Shown here: positions 1 through 9,091 of the stretch, piece by piece
Position numbering within the stretch: the first letter of the stretch is position 1
Layout of the letters: each line of letters opens with the position of its first letter
NCBI GenBank assembly: GCA_034509425.1
Contig: JAVTVJ010011209.1
Coordinates: 51,800-115,799 of the forward strand
DNA length: 64,000 nt
From: Eopsaltria australis
Lineage: Eukaryota; Chordata; Aves; Passeriformes; Petroicidae
Reading direction: 5' to 3'
Notes under the pieces: model-generated
Told to the model about the DNA's origin: nothing
Databases searched by the model: none
Seen by the model: the letters and a program-made list of their open reading frames with translations, nothing else
Translations under genes and position numbers: made by a program

Positions 1-260
1 GGCATTAGGAAGGGTTCACCTGAAGCAATGTGCCCAGCTTTGCAGGTGATGTTCAAAACAGAGGGATGTGAATGAGCAGAGGAGCCCAGTGGAGAGGAAA
101 AATACCAGCACAGGTATGTGCTCCCAGCCTGTGTTTTCATGCAGTACACAGCCCCTTGCATCTCTTTTGGCTTATTTTTAATGCAGGCTACAAAAAGACA
201 AAATAAGCTCTTTCTAAAAATCGTTGCAAACATCTGCTCCCCCACTCCCCAGGCCTAGCA
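1..260. other. Left flank, no gene recognised
   Basis: AT-rich single-copy-looking sequence left of the ERV-1 insertion. I see no exon, RNA gene or repeat that I can name. The last bases before the provirus form the target duplication cctgca (261-266). Confidence 0.5.
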
Positions 261-266
261 CCTGCA

Positions 267-875
267 TATTAAAAATAATAAGTGTTCCTCGTGGCTTCGC
301 GGCCTCGTGGTCACCTGCTGGATGGTTGCCTCAGCCGCCCGGGCGCCACCAGGGCTAAGGTTTCCCTGCCCACAGCAACGCTAATCCCAAGTGCTGAGGT
401 TTCGGTGTTCGCAAGCGTGGGTTCTTGCTACCAGTAGCTGCGAAATCAAGACAATAAGGAGCGGCGACTATGCTGGGCAACAGGAACGTTTATTGATCCT
501 CGTCCCAAGCACAATGGCGCCGGACAAGGCTGTGCAGGGACGGATAAACAACTCAGGCAACCAATCACGGCAGAGCAAGGGGGAGGAGTTGGGGCGGGGA
601 GAGGACTCACAAACCAACCGGGAGTAAGGGAGGGAGGGAAAAAGGTTCAGGGACCAATCCGAGAAGCACCTGCACGGAGCTTTCCAGAAACAGGGGAGGA
701 TACAGAACTTGACAGACAACACAACTAACAAATTATCAAACAGAGGCGTAACCTAAACTAAATGGACTAAACCAAGGTGAGGATGGCTCCTGGGGGATTC
801 TTTCCACGAGATGGTTTCACCCACCACCCTTCCTTCCGGGAGCCCGGGGCCGACGTTGCCATGACAACTGCAACA
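267..875 (-). repeat. ERV-1 3' LTR (609 bp)
   Basis: Aligns end to end with 8313-8921. I count four substitutions and no indels. Read on the minus strand it begins TGTTGCAG and ends TTTTTAATA. An AATAAA polyadenylation signal is present on the minus strand (tttatt near 490 on the plus strand). The left edge abuts the cctgca target duplication. Confidence 0.93.
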
Positions 876-2145
876 TCTCCCCGTTTCTTGTTTTCTAAGA
901 AAGAACGAGAAATCATAGAAACAAGGACATTTTTTAAACATGAAAACAAACAGAGCACAATTAAAATGATAACTAAAATCCAAACAAGGGTGGACAACAG
1001 TTCTGTAGCCCATGATGAAAGTCCGTTTGTGCGAACATGGTCCGCAGCCAATCATTGCTTTCAACATGTAGATCTTGGAGCTGCTGCTGGATCCCCTGTA
1101 TAGTGGCGTGGATGCTGCGCGAGTGGGATGAAAGATTGAAACAGCATAGACCTTCAAATTCCTCGCACCCGTGCCCATGGGCAAGGAGTAAGAAGTCTAT
1201 AGCCGCCCTGTTCTGCAAGGTGGCTCGTCTGGTGGTGTCTCCGTCCTGAAGTAATTGGGCCAAAGCACGGGACGTCATGTTGGCGTGTTTGCCAAGCCAA
1301 CATTCAAGATGACCTAATTCCCCCAGGGCCTTAGCTGCTGCTGCCCAGGGCACAAAGACAGAAGCAACCACCCTCTTTGAAAAGCTCCAATGATTAACTT
1401 CTGAATTGCAATTTTCATCCCAATGGTCAATTTCTCGTTTTTTACGTGCCGAATTGGTTTTTGTCCAATTGAGAATTTGCGTTTTGCCAGGGGCTAGGAC
1501 GGTTACTTCGCCCAACGTGCAAGGCCCTCCTACCGGACGGGACGGTATCCCGGCCCACATGCGGTCCCCGCAGATAAGAAACACTCCTGTTGGTAGGCGG
1601 AGGGGACCACCAAGTGCTCTGGCTCTCGACGGTGTAGCAGGTGTGGTAATAGTACGTGCACACCACTTATCAAAAGTATAGATGGAACGTTTGTGAGGAC
1701 TCACATTAGTTCTTTTAATGTCTCCAATTTGAGCCCGATAGGGCTCGTTCCCCGTCAGCGTGTATTGAAACTCCACGCAGAATTTGGCTTGTGCGGACCC
1801 CAGCAGTTCCAATTCTTGGGGTTCCACATCGAAATTTCTTTCGTCTACTGCATGTTTTAGAGTCTCAAGCCAGGCATCCCATGATTTTACAGAATTGGGC
1901 CTCAGACTTGCAAGAACAGGATCTTGTTCTTGCATAGGGATACCCACCAGACAGGTTGACAGGGGGTTCTCGGCAGCATCCGTATTCAAACAGAGATTGT
2001 CTTGTTTCAATGACTTGGCGAGCGTGACCCACACATTCTCCTTCGGTTGCGGAAGGATCCAGCCGGATGTCTCTGGCCAACGGTGAGTCATCGTCGCCAG
2101 CAGCCACAGGGACAGCAGAATTTTGGTCACACTTTCCAGCTCCAT
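767..2145 (-). pseudogene. env: ERV-1 envelope gene, frameshifted before the membrane anchor
   Basis: The Met codon at 2145 is followed by a hydrophobic signal-like stretch (SVTKILLSLWLLA), so I prefer it to the more upstream in-frame Met at 2538. The frame then covers a surface subunit, a furin-type RKKR site, and a transmembrane subunit with the conserved LQNRAAIDFLLL helix and a CX6CC cysteine motif (GCEEFEGLCC). This frame closes at 973. The hydrophobic membrane-spanning segment (about 25 residues, LVWILVIILIVLCLF) and the tail lie in another frame at 767-1051, so a small indel near 1035-1050 disconnects the anchor. The tail frame runs across the LTR edge at 875 and ends at 767. The same env type occurs in ERV-3 at 53013-53993. 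Env glycoproteins of this class mediate receptor binding and fusion; this copy would not be anchored. Confidence 0.85.
876..886 (-). other. ERV-1 polypurine tract
   Basis: The minus strand reads AAACGGGGAGA immediately before the 3' LTR start TGTTGCAG. This is the expected primer for plus-strand DNA synthesis. Confidence 0.7.
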
Positions 2146-2374
2146 TACTTCTGTTATCAAGGTGTACTGAAACAGGAAGGTAAGTATAATCAACTCTTTC
2201 CCAGCAAAGTTGACTTCTACCAACCCTTCCCCTCTCAGAACATTCAACAAGGACAGGGTAAGGATAGAACATTCAGGTAAGTGTGGGGTGGGGAAAAGGG
2301 GAAAGGGGAGTAGGGCTGTGAAGGTTTTGAGCATTGTTGCTGGTGCTCTTAGCTGCTCATGGTTGGAACACAGT

Positions 2375-5057
2375 CTATGATGTTGCCTTCTTTCTTCTTC
2401 GCTTCCATGCGAAGCTGACGTTCTGGTTGTCCTGTGGGGTCTGTGGGTCACTCTGGAGGTATGGGCGGATTGCTCTCGCCGGGATCCACCGGGGACCTGC
2501 TGTTGTGGAAACACACCCATACCCTCTTCCCCATACAATCAGCTCGACTGGACCTTTAATCTGACTATTTTCCGGATCCTTGAACAGCACAAGAGGTTTT
2601 TCTGTCAATTTCATCCTGGCCGAATTTGTGAAATGTCTAAAGACGGGGGGGGAAGGCTCCGAATCAGTACAATTTAGAAAATTTAAGGTAAACAACGCCT
2701 TACAGAGTCGCTCAATGGGCGTCTTTTCCTCTGTTCCCTCCCCGCTGCTGCTGCTCAAGGATGCGTTTAATCTCCTGATGTTTTCTTTCAACTATAGCTT
2801 GGCCAGTTGGGGAATGGGGTATGCCCGTGGTATGGCTAATTCCCCATTCCTGTAAAAATTTTTTAAAACTAGCTGAAACATAACAAGGTCCATTATCAGT
2901 TTTTATAGACTTTGGCACTCCTAAAACAGAAAATGCCATTAGAAAATGTTTTTTAACGTCTCTTGCCTTTTCTCCGGTGTGAACCGACGCAAAGGTGGCA
3001 CCAGAAAATGTGTCAGTTGATACATGAATATATTTAAGACGACCAAAAGGTGCATAATGGGTTATGTCTGCTTGCCATACCTCGTTAGAATGGAGACCTC
3101 GGGGATTGACCCCAGCGTTAAAGGCAGGAATTTGATGTTTCTGACAGGACGGACATGTTGCCACTATGGCCCTAGCCTGCTCCGAGGACAGGTTAAACAT
3201 CCTACGGAGGGCAGGGGCATTTTGATGGTAGAATTGGTGGCTTAAACGTGCCTGTGCCACAACGTCAGGAACTGAACAATTGTGCACAGACATCGCTAAT
3301 GCATCAGCTCTCTGATTACCTTCTGCGATGTAACCGGGTAGGTTGGTGTGTGACCTTGTGTGCATTACAAAGAAGGGATGCTTGCGGTGGGAAAGGAGCT
3401 GTAACAAAGATGCAAGCAACCCAAAAAGTCTTTGATGACTCACCTCTTTCAATAGAGAATGTTCAATCCTGGAAACAATCCCCGCTACATAGGCCGAATC
3501 TGTCACCAAATTTATCGGTTGCTCCTGGAACCGCTCGAATGCCTTAACAACGGCGGATAACTCAGCAATTTGAGGAGAACCCTCAACCACCAGAATTTCC
3601 TCTTCCCACTCGAGGGTCTCTGGATTTTCCCACGTCAGCACAGCCTTGTGGGAGGACCCAGAGCCGTCTGTGAAAATGGTTAGGGCATCAGGAATTGGAG
3701 TTTTACTTTGAACAAATTCTGGGGCCAAATGAAATTCCGAATTAAAAAGATGGTGTTTTAGCTTTTGGTGCCCAATTTGACCGGAGAAGTTTTCCAGAGC
3801 TAATTGGAGATGTTCACTCTCCTGGAAGACAGACTCAAATTGATCTCTCTTCCAGGGGGTTTGGATGCACGCAAAATCACAGCCAGCCAGGGTACGGAGA
3901 CGCTGGCGAGCTTTGATTATAAGCTCGGCCACCAACTCTTGTGGCGTCGTGATTGTTTTGGATGGCGTATTAGGTAGGAATATCCACTCCACTATCAGGA
4001 GGGGATCCCTCACCTGCTCATCCCATTGAAATATTAACCCATGGTACTTCGGGTTCTTCCCTAGAATGCTGAAACGGAAGGGAAGAACCGGGTTAATCCT
4101 ATGTGTCCGTTTTGTGTGTAGTGCTGTTAGTACTTTACCAACTGCCCCTCTCGCCTCCGTGGTGAATTGAATGGGTGCATCCAGGGCACGGCCTCCCCGC
4201 AGGAGTTGAAACAAAGGCTGCAAGTCTGTGTTCTTCAGTCCTAGGAAGGGTCGCAGCCAATTGATAGATCCACACAACTGATGCAACTCACGAAGCGTGG
4301 CAGGCTCTTCAGGAAGTTTCATCAGTTGAGGCTCAATGAAGGTGCTGGTAATACGTGACCCCAAATAATTCCAAGGTGACGTGGACTGTATTTTCTTAGG
4401 ATTCACCTTCATACCGACGTTCTCGATGGCCTGGAGAACTGCAGTCAGGGCTGGTTGTAGCTGTTCTTGCGAAGGTGCGCAGACGAGTATGTCGTCCATG
4501 TAGTGCAGGATACGGACAGCTGGAAATGCCTTTCGTACCGGAGAGAGGACCCCGGAGACGTACCATTGGCAAAGGGAGGGGGAATTTCTCATTCCCTGGG
4601 GGAGGACGAGCCAATGGTAGCGTCGCACAGGTTCCTCCCGATTGATTGCAGGCACTGTGAAGGCAAACCTGGGAGCATCTGCAGGATGCAGAGGGATACT
4701 AAAGAAACAGTCTTTAATGTCTATTATGGTGACGGGCCACCCCCTTGGCAACATTGCTGGTGATGGGAGTCCAGGCTGCAGGGGGCCCATCTCCTCTATC
4801 ACCGCATTAATGGCACGAAGGTCGTGCAGTAGCCTGTAACTGTCAGATTTGGGCTTTTTTATTACAAATATCGGAGAGTTCCACGGGCTGTGGGATGGTG
4901 TAATGCGACCTAGTCTCAGCTGTTCGTTGACCAGTTCGTGGAGCGCGCTTAACTTATCACCTCGTAGGGGCCACTGCTCAATCCGGATGGGTTTATCAGA
5001 GAGCCACTTAATGGGTGGAACTTGTGGTCCAGCGCGCTTTGAGGTGGCCCCCACTAA
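2375..5057 (-). pseudogene. pol: ERV-1 pol (reverse transcriptase, RNase H, integrase), frameshifted in integrase
   Basis: The pol frame is entered by -1 frameshifting at the end of pro. From the Met at 5054 the residues show RT palm motifs (IDIKDCFF near 111-118, LPQGM near 151, YMDD near 185), an RNase H start (FTDGSGSS), and the integrase zinc site (H-x3-H and CPSCQ). The DD35E core is visible as WQADITHY, KTDNGPCY and the Glu in QAIVERKHQ. This frame stops at 2712. The integrase C-terminal domain continues in another frame (2375-2791; WGRGYGCVST and RPYLQ are typical), so a frameshift near 2740-2790, close to a GCT repeat, breaks the enzyme. RT and RNase H appear intact. RT type and frame layout point to a class II/ERVK-like element. 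Confidence 0.9.
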
Positions 5058-5911
5058 AAATCCTGAGGCGGAGGAATCTCAATCCTCGCACCCCATTGGT
5101 CTAGCAGGTCTCTGCCCCACAGTGTAAAACCCGAGGAAACTATGAATGGCCTCACGGTCCCTACATGTCCATCGGGACCTTCGATAAGAATGTCCGATTT
5201 TGCCCTTTTAGCAGACACTGTTCCCCCGACTCCCTTTAGGGATTCGTTCAAGTCTTTGGTGCCCCAGTCAGATGGCCACTCTGTGTCAGCGATGATAGTA
5301 ACATCAGATCCCGTATCTATCATTCCTGCCCTGGTGACAGAACTCTGGCCATTAATAAGCTTACAGTCAGTGAATGGTTTGTCTGTACCAACTACCTGGG
5401 TCCACCATACAAACGGAGTTCGTGTGTCCCTAGGGATGTTCTCGGGTAAAATCAGTGCTTGGCCTAGCCAAGTCCCTTTAGGCAAAAACCAGGGTGTGGT
5501 ATTTAACATGATGGTGACACCGATAGGTTTTTTAGGTTGATAAAGTTTCACCTCCGGAATAACAAAAAGTCCTGGGGGACCTCTTATAGAATCTCCCACT
5601 ATAAGTAATGTGCACGGGTGGTGTGGTGCATTTATCAGTTCCACAGCAACGTGGTGAGGTGTGGTGTCCGTGAGATGTAAAACGAACGAGCTCACCACAT
5701 CCAGGCGATTGGAGTCACTCGGCGAGGGCTCTGCAGAGTGCCGCGTTGTCGAATGTGGACGCGCTAGCTGTTGAAATCTCGTGAGTCCTCTGTAGGTCGG
5801 TGAAGTCGATGTCGTGGACTCTCCAGGTGCAGCGTTTGACTTATTTATTGCGGAGCGCGGCACTGACCCGCCCTCCCCTTCCCGTTTCCCGAGGAGTGGC
5901 AACAGGAACAC
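5054..5911 (-). CDS. pro: ERV-1 protease, with possible dUTPase-like N-terminal region
   Basis: Open frame of at least 285 codons overlapping the 3' end of gag in the -1 frame, so it is made as a Gag-Pro fusion rather than from its first Met. The aspartic protease signature MIDTGSDVTII is at residues about 197-207. A C-terminal LWGRDLLDQWG block corresponds to the retropepsin G-R-D/N region. Upstream, residues about 90-180 (LDVVSS through PKGTWLGQALILP) resemble the beta-barrel and the G-x-x-x-AQ-type segment of the dUTPase domain that betaretroviruses often carry in pro, but catalytic motifs are not clear. Retropepsins cleave the viral polyproteins during maturation. The frame has no internal stop. 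Confidence 0.85.
   Translation of the reverse strand: MFLLPLLGKREGEGGSVPRSAINKSNAAPGESTTSTSPTYRGLTRFQQLARPHSTTRHSAEPSPSDSNRLDVVSSFVLHLTDTTPHHVAVELINAPHHPCTLLIVGDSIRGPPGLFVIPEVKLYQPKKPIGVTIMLNTTPWFLPKGTWLGQALILPENIPRDTRTPFVWWTQVVGTDKPFTDCKLINGQSSVTRAGMIDTGSDVTIIADTEWPSDWGTKDLNESLKGVGGTVSAKRAKSDILIEGPDGHVGTVRPFIVSSGFTLWGRDLLDQWGARIEIPPPQDF
5057..5063 (-). promoter_or_regulatory. Probable pro-pol -1 ribosomal frameshift site
   Basis: The minus strand reads G GAT TTT, directly before the pro stop codon TAG (5056-5054). The heptamer is in pro frame and resembles the GGAUUUA-type site I recall for mouse mammary tumour virus pro-pol. A -1 slip here enters the pol frame (coordinates congruent to 2 mod 3). 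I did not fold the downstream sequence. Confidence 0.6.
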
Positions 5912-7941
5912 GGCGTGGGTTGGGCTGTCACGTTGTTTTGATGAGAGGCGGGACCTGCCGGTAACTCGGGATTCACAGAGTTAGTGCAGTTAAAATGTCC
6001 TTTGCGAGGGAGTCTACAGTCTTTGATAAAATGACCCAACTTCCCACAGTTATAACAACGTTTTTCAGCTGGCGCTGCTGTGACGCCATAGGAATGCGCG
6101 GGTTGGGGTTTTACTTTCGCCAAGTCAGGGGTCTCTGGCTTTGGCAGCCTCACTTGGGAGCAGCGCTCAGTAATAAGCTCGATGGTGGGCGGAGGCTCCC
6201 AAGGCATCAGCTCAATGACCCTACGGCACTCCTCGTTAGAGTTTTCCCTAACAAGTTCTACTAGCATCTCCTTTTGCACGACTGGGTTGGTAACTGCACG
6301 CGCCACGGACTCCCGAAGTCTATTTACAAAGGTAACAAACCTCTCTTGGGGACCCTGCTTTATGGCGGTATAACCCTGAGCAGGGTCACCGTCAGCGGCT
6401 AAACTAAACAGCACCGATCGCGCTGCCCGCTGTATGTCTTTAAGGACTTCAGCCGGAATGTTTTTGGCTTGCTCCCCGGGTTCCGAAAACGCTCCCTCCC
6501 CACTAAGGTGTTCCATAGTGAGGGAGGCTTTGGCGGGGTCACCGCGATAGGTGGCAAGTAACTTTTGCAGCTCCCTGTGCCACCTGCTTTCCCAAACCCA
6601 GAAATCCGGTTCGATTAAAAGGCTCGACATCAGGAGTTTTAAATCGTGTGGCACCAACAACGATGCTTCAAACGTGGAGTTTATCAACCCCTTGAAATAG
6701 GGAGACGCGCGCCCAAACTCCTGACTCGCTTTGCAAATATCCTTAATTACTCCTTGCTGTATGGGTTCCCACCGCGCGGTGTTACGCTGCCGGTTGTACG
6801 TCACCGGTGCCGCAAAGGGCACGGCTACCGGCAACTGCGATGGGGGAGAGGCCCCGGTAGTATAGACCTCTGAGGCCCGGGTGGGATAGGCCTCATCCCT
6901 TCCCGCTTCCGGGGTAGGACCGTGGGAACCGGAAGGTAGACCGTGGGAAACCGGAAAGGGTACAGCGTGGGTAAACAAGGGGGCGGGCACGCCAACGGGA
7001 GGGGCGGGGTTCCCGGCAGGGGCGGGTCTGGGCGGGATTGGAGGCGGGACTGGGGTGGGAGTTACAGGGTAAGGGGTGGGGTGATCGAGGGGGCGGGGAA
7101 CTTCGTGGGCGGGAGGAAGGAGGGGCCCCGACGCAGTGACATCATCGGCCGCAGGGGGTGTGACCGACGTGTAACTCGACGCGGGGGTGGGGGCTAGGGA
7201 GGCGGGGGCGGGGTAGAAGGGATTCACGTCACTCCGGTTCGCGCGCGCGCCAAAGTCCAAACCGCTGCCGCATTGCGGCAAAAGTCCCGATCCGCCATCT
7301 TGCAATGGCGCAGCAAAATTTCTCCCGACGCCATTTTGTGGCGTTCCCTTAAATTCAAAACTACTGTAACTCGGAGGGGGAATCTGCGCAACGGGCGCAA
7401 CTGGGGACGGCGAACTGGGGTAAATTGTGAGGAATGGGTCCACCCTGAGCTGGCCAGACTCAGGGTAGAAAGGGTTGGTGACTGCCGTGCTTCGGTGGAG
7501 ACTTCCATCGTCTCCGATTTCAACCCGCTTGCTTTCGCGAGACGGGCGTACCGGCGCATGGTCAGCCACCGGGATAGAGGGGGGCGGAATGAGGGGTTCA
7601 GGAACACGATCAGGGGTAGGGGAACTAACGTCAACCGCACTCGAACCCTCCCCAAACTCATTAACTAAAACATTATAAATTAAAGTCTGCAACCCAAAAA
7701 ACCGTTTAACTGAAAAATCTCCCCCCTCAAATCTATCGGTTAATTTTTCCCCGACGTCATCCCAAAACGAAAGCGTAAAAACCGACTTAGGATGAACGAA
7801 AGGAATGTTCCCAAGTACCCATTTCAAAAACTTTTTAAGTAACTTTTTATCAAAACTTTCCCCCGAATCAATCAAACGGTATTTTAAACTATAATACAAA
7901 AAACTTAGCTCCTTCTCCCTCTTGCTTTGATGGTTGCCCAT
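5845..7941 (-). CDS. gag: ERV-1 Gag polyprotein, intact 698 codons
   Basis: Begins MGNHQSK; Gly2 is a typical N-myristoylation site for membrane targeting of the matrix domain, and it is followed by basic, helix-rich matrix sequence (residues 1-95). A long proline-rich linker (about 105-390) contains a PPPSY late-domain motif near 188-192, the type that recruits NEDD4-family ligases for budding. The capsid region follows, with a recognisable major homology region QGPQERFVTFVNRL near 529-542. One CCHC zinc knuckle (CYNCGKLGHFIKDC, 629-642) forms the nucleocapsid; a second knuckle, usual in beta-like elements, is not clear. No stop interrupts the frame. It overlaps pro and carries the frameshift heptamer near its end. 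Confidence 0.9.
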   Translation of the reverse strand: MGNHQSKREKELSFLYYSLKYRLIDSGESFDKKLLKKFLKWVLGNIPFVHPKSVFTLSFWDDVGEKLTDRFEGGDFSVKRFFGLQTLIYNVLVNEFGEGSSAVDVSSPTPDRVPEPLIPPPSIPVADHAPVRPSRESKRVEIGDDGSLHRSTAVTNPFYPESGQLRVDPFLTIYPSSPSPVAPVAQIPPPSYSSFEFKGTPQNGVGRNFAAPLQDGGSGLLPQCGSGLDFGARANRSDVNPFYPAPASLAPTPASSYTSVTPPAADDVTASGPLLPPAHEVPRPLDHPTPYPVTPTPVPPPIPPRPAPAGNPAPPVGVPAPLFTHAVPFPVSHGLPSGSHGPTPEAGRDEAYPTRASEVYTTGASPPSQLPVAVPFAAPVTYNRQRNTARWEPIQQGVIKDICKASQEFGRASPYFKGLINSTFEASLLVPHDLKLLMSSLLIEPDFWVWESRWHRELQKLLATYRGDPAKASLTMEHLSGEGAFSEPGEQAKNIPAEVLKDIQRAARSVLFSLAADGDPAQGYTAIKQGPQERFVTFVNRLRESVARAVTNPVVQKEMLVELVRENSNEECRRVIELMPWEPPPTIELITERCSQVRLPKPETPDLAKVKPQPAHSYGVTAAPAEKRCYNCGKLGHFIKDCRLPRKGHFNCTNSVNPELPAGPASHQNNVTAQPTPCSCCHSSGNGKGRAGQCRAPQ
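5884..5890 (-). promoter_or_regulatory. Gag-pro -1 ribosomal frameshift heptamer GGGAAAC
   Basis: The minus strand reads G GGA AAC with GGA and AAC exactly in the gag reading frame (GGA begins at 5889, a multiple of 3 like the gag ATG at 7941). This fits the X XXY YYZ rule. Slipping by -1 enters the pro frame (coordinates congruent to 1 mod 3). It lies about 40 nt before the gag stop. Confidence 0.8.
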
Positions 7942-8298
7942 CCTATAACAAGAGAGGTTAATTCCCCACTCTCTAAAATAAAGTAGAAAACGTGGCGGTT
8001 AACTCACCCGGAGGGACACTCGACCTCCGCGGCGACCTGCAGGGGTTTTTTTTCAACGTCCGAGGCTTCTGCTCCTCGCGACGACCGCCAAAGTAAATCC
8101 ACAAACGAGAGATGTGAGGTGCCTTGATGAGCTCGGTTTCACCTCGATGCCTCAGTCCGTCGAGGTCGAGGGAGTCGCCGGCTTTTCTACGAGTCCGTAC
8201 CTCCACAAGAGGGTTCAGGACACGTAGCAAGGAGCGCTCCAACAGGGTCTTCTCGGTGTAAAGAGAGTCCTCTTCTGAAGCTACTTGCGTAGCAGCAG
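7942..8298 (-). other. ERV-1 untranslated leader
   Basis: About 357 nt between the primer site and the gag ATG, where packaging and major splice-donor signals are expected. A minus-strand open frame spans part of it, but it lacks any recognisable domain and begins in the LTR edge. I do not call it a gene. Confidence 0.6.
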
Positions 8299-8310
8299 CG
8301 TTGGGCGCCA
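8299..8310 (-). other. ERV-1 primer binding site (tRNA-Lys)
   Basis: The minus strand reads TGGCGCCCAACG two bases after the 5' LTR. This matches the 3' end of tRNA-Lys(1,2), the usual primer of several betaretroviruses; the match degrades after about 12 nt. Confidence 0.8.
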
Positions 8311-8312
8311 CT

Positions 8313-8921
8313 TATTAAAAATAATAAGTGTACCTCGTGGCTTCGCGGCCTCGTGGTCACCTGCTGGATGGTTGCCTCAGCCGCCCGGGCGCCACCAGGG
8401 CTAAGGTTTCCCTGCCCACAGCAACGCTAATCCCAAGTGCTGAGGTTTCGGTGTTCGCAAGCGTGGGTTCTTGCTACCAGTAGCTGCGAAATCAAGACAA
8501 TAAGGAGCGGCGACTGTGCTGGGCAACAGGAACGTTTATTGATCCTCGTCCCAAGCACAATGGCGCCGGACAAGGCTGTGCAGGGACGGATAAACAACTC
8601 AGGCAACCAATCACGGCAGAGCAAGGGGGAGGAGTTGGGGCGGGGAGAGGAATCACAAACCAACCGGGAGTAAGGGAGGGAGGGAAAAAGGTTCAGGGAC
8701 CAATCCGAGAAGCACCTGCACGGAGCTTTCCAGAAACAGGGGAGGATACAGAACTTGACAGACAACACAACTAACAAATTATCAAACAGAGGCGTAACCT
8801 AAACTAAATGGACTAAACCAAGGTGAGGATGGCTCCCGGGGGATTCTTTCCACGAGATGGTTTCACCCACCACCCTTCCTTCCGGGAGCCCGGGGCCGAC
8901 GTTGCCATGACAACTGCAACA
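8313..8921 (-). repeat. ERV-1 5' LTR (609 bp)
   Basis: Same length as the 3' LTR with four mismatches. A minus-strand AATAAA lies at 8535-8540. The outer edge is followed by target duplication cctgca (8922-8927). The minus orientation directs U3 transcription away from FERRY3. Confidence 0.93.
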
Positions 8922-9091
8922 CCTGCAGAAAGGAGGAAATAAAATCTCTATGCACTGTGCGGGATTTCAGCTTTTGAGGCATCCGTAGCAGAAGTCAGGG
9001 TGGTTCAGTTACTTTTCTGTTTATCAGGATTCCCATCTGCCCTGGTTCTGCTTTTAAGTCAGGAGATTTACGCTGTAACTTTTAAGAGTAA

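Larger units (their letters stand above)
267..8921 (-). mobile_element. ERV-1: near-complete betaretrovirus-like provirus with CX6CC-type env
   Basis: Complete proviral layout on the minus strand: 5' LTR (8313-8921), lysine-tRNA primer site, gag, pro, pol, env, polypurine tract, 3' LTR (267-875). The insertion is flanked by the 6-bp duplication cctgca (261-266 and 8922-8927), the size expected of class II (beta-like) elements. Gag, pro and pol lie in three successive -1 frames, the classic betaretroviral arrangement. The two 609-bp LTRs differ at four positions, so the insertion is recent. It is nevertheless defective: the integrase C-terminus and the env membrane-spanning region each lie in a shifted frame. 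It is antisense to the host gene FERRY3, which starts about 2 kb to the right. Confidence 0.93.

Noticed and set aside
2145..2538. Env start at the Met near 2538
   Set aside because: The first 131 residues have no signal peptide and include the region around the pol end. The Met at 2145 directly precedes a hydrophobic signal-like stretch.
7973..8311. 112-codon minus-strand frame before ERV-1 gag
   Set aside because: It spans leader and primer site with no domain. Any translation there would be an upstream frame, not a gene I can support.
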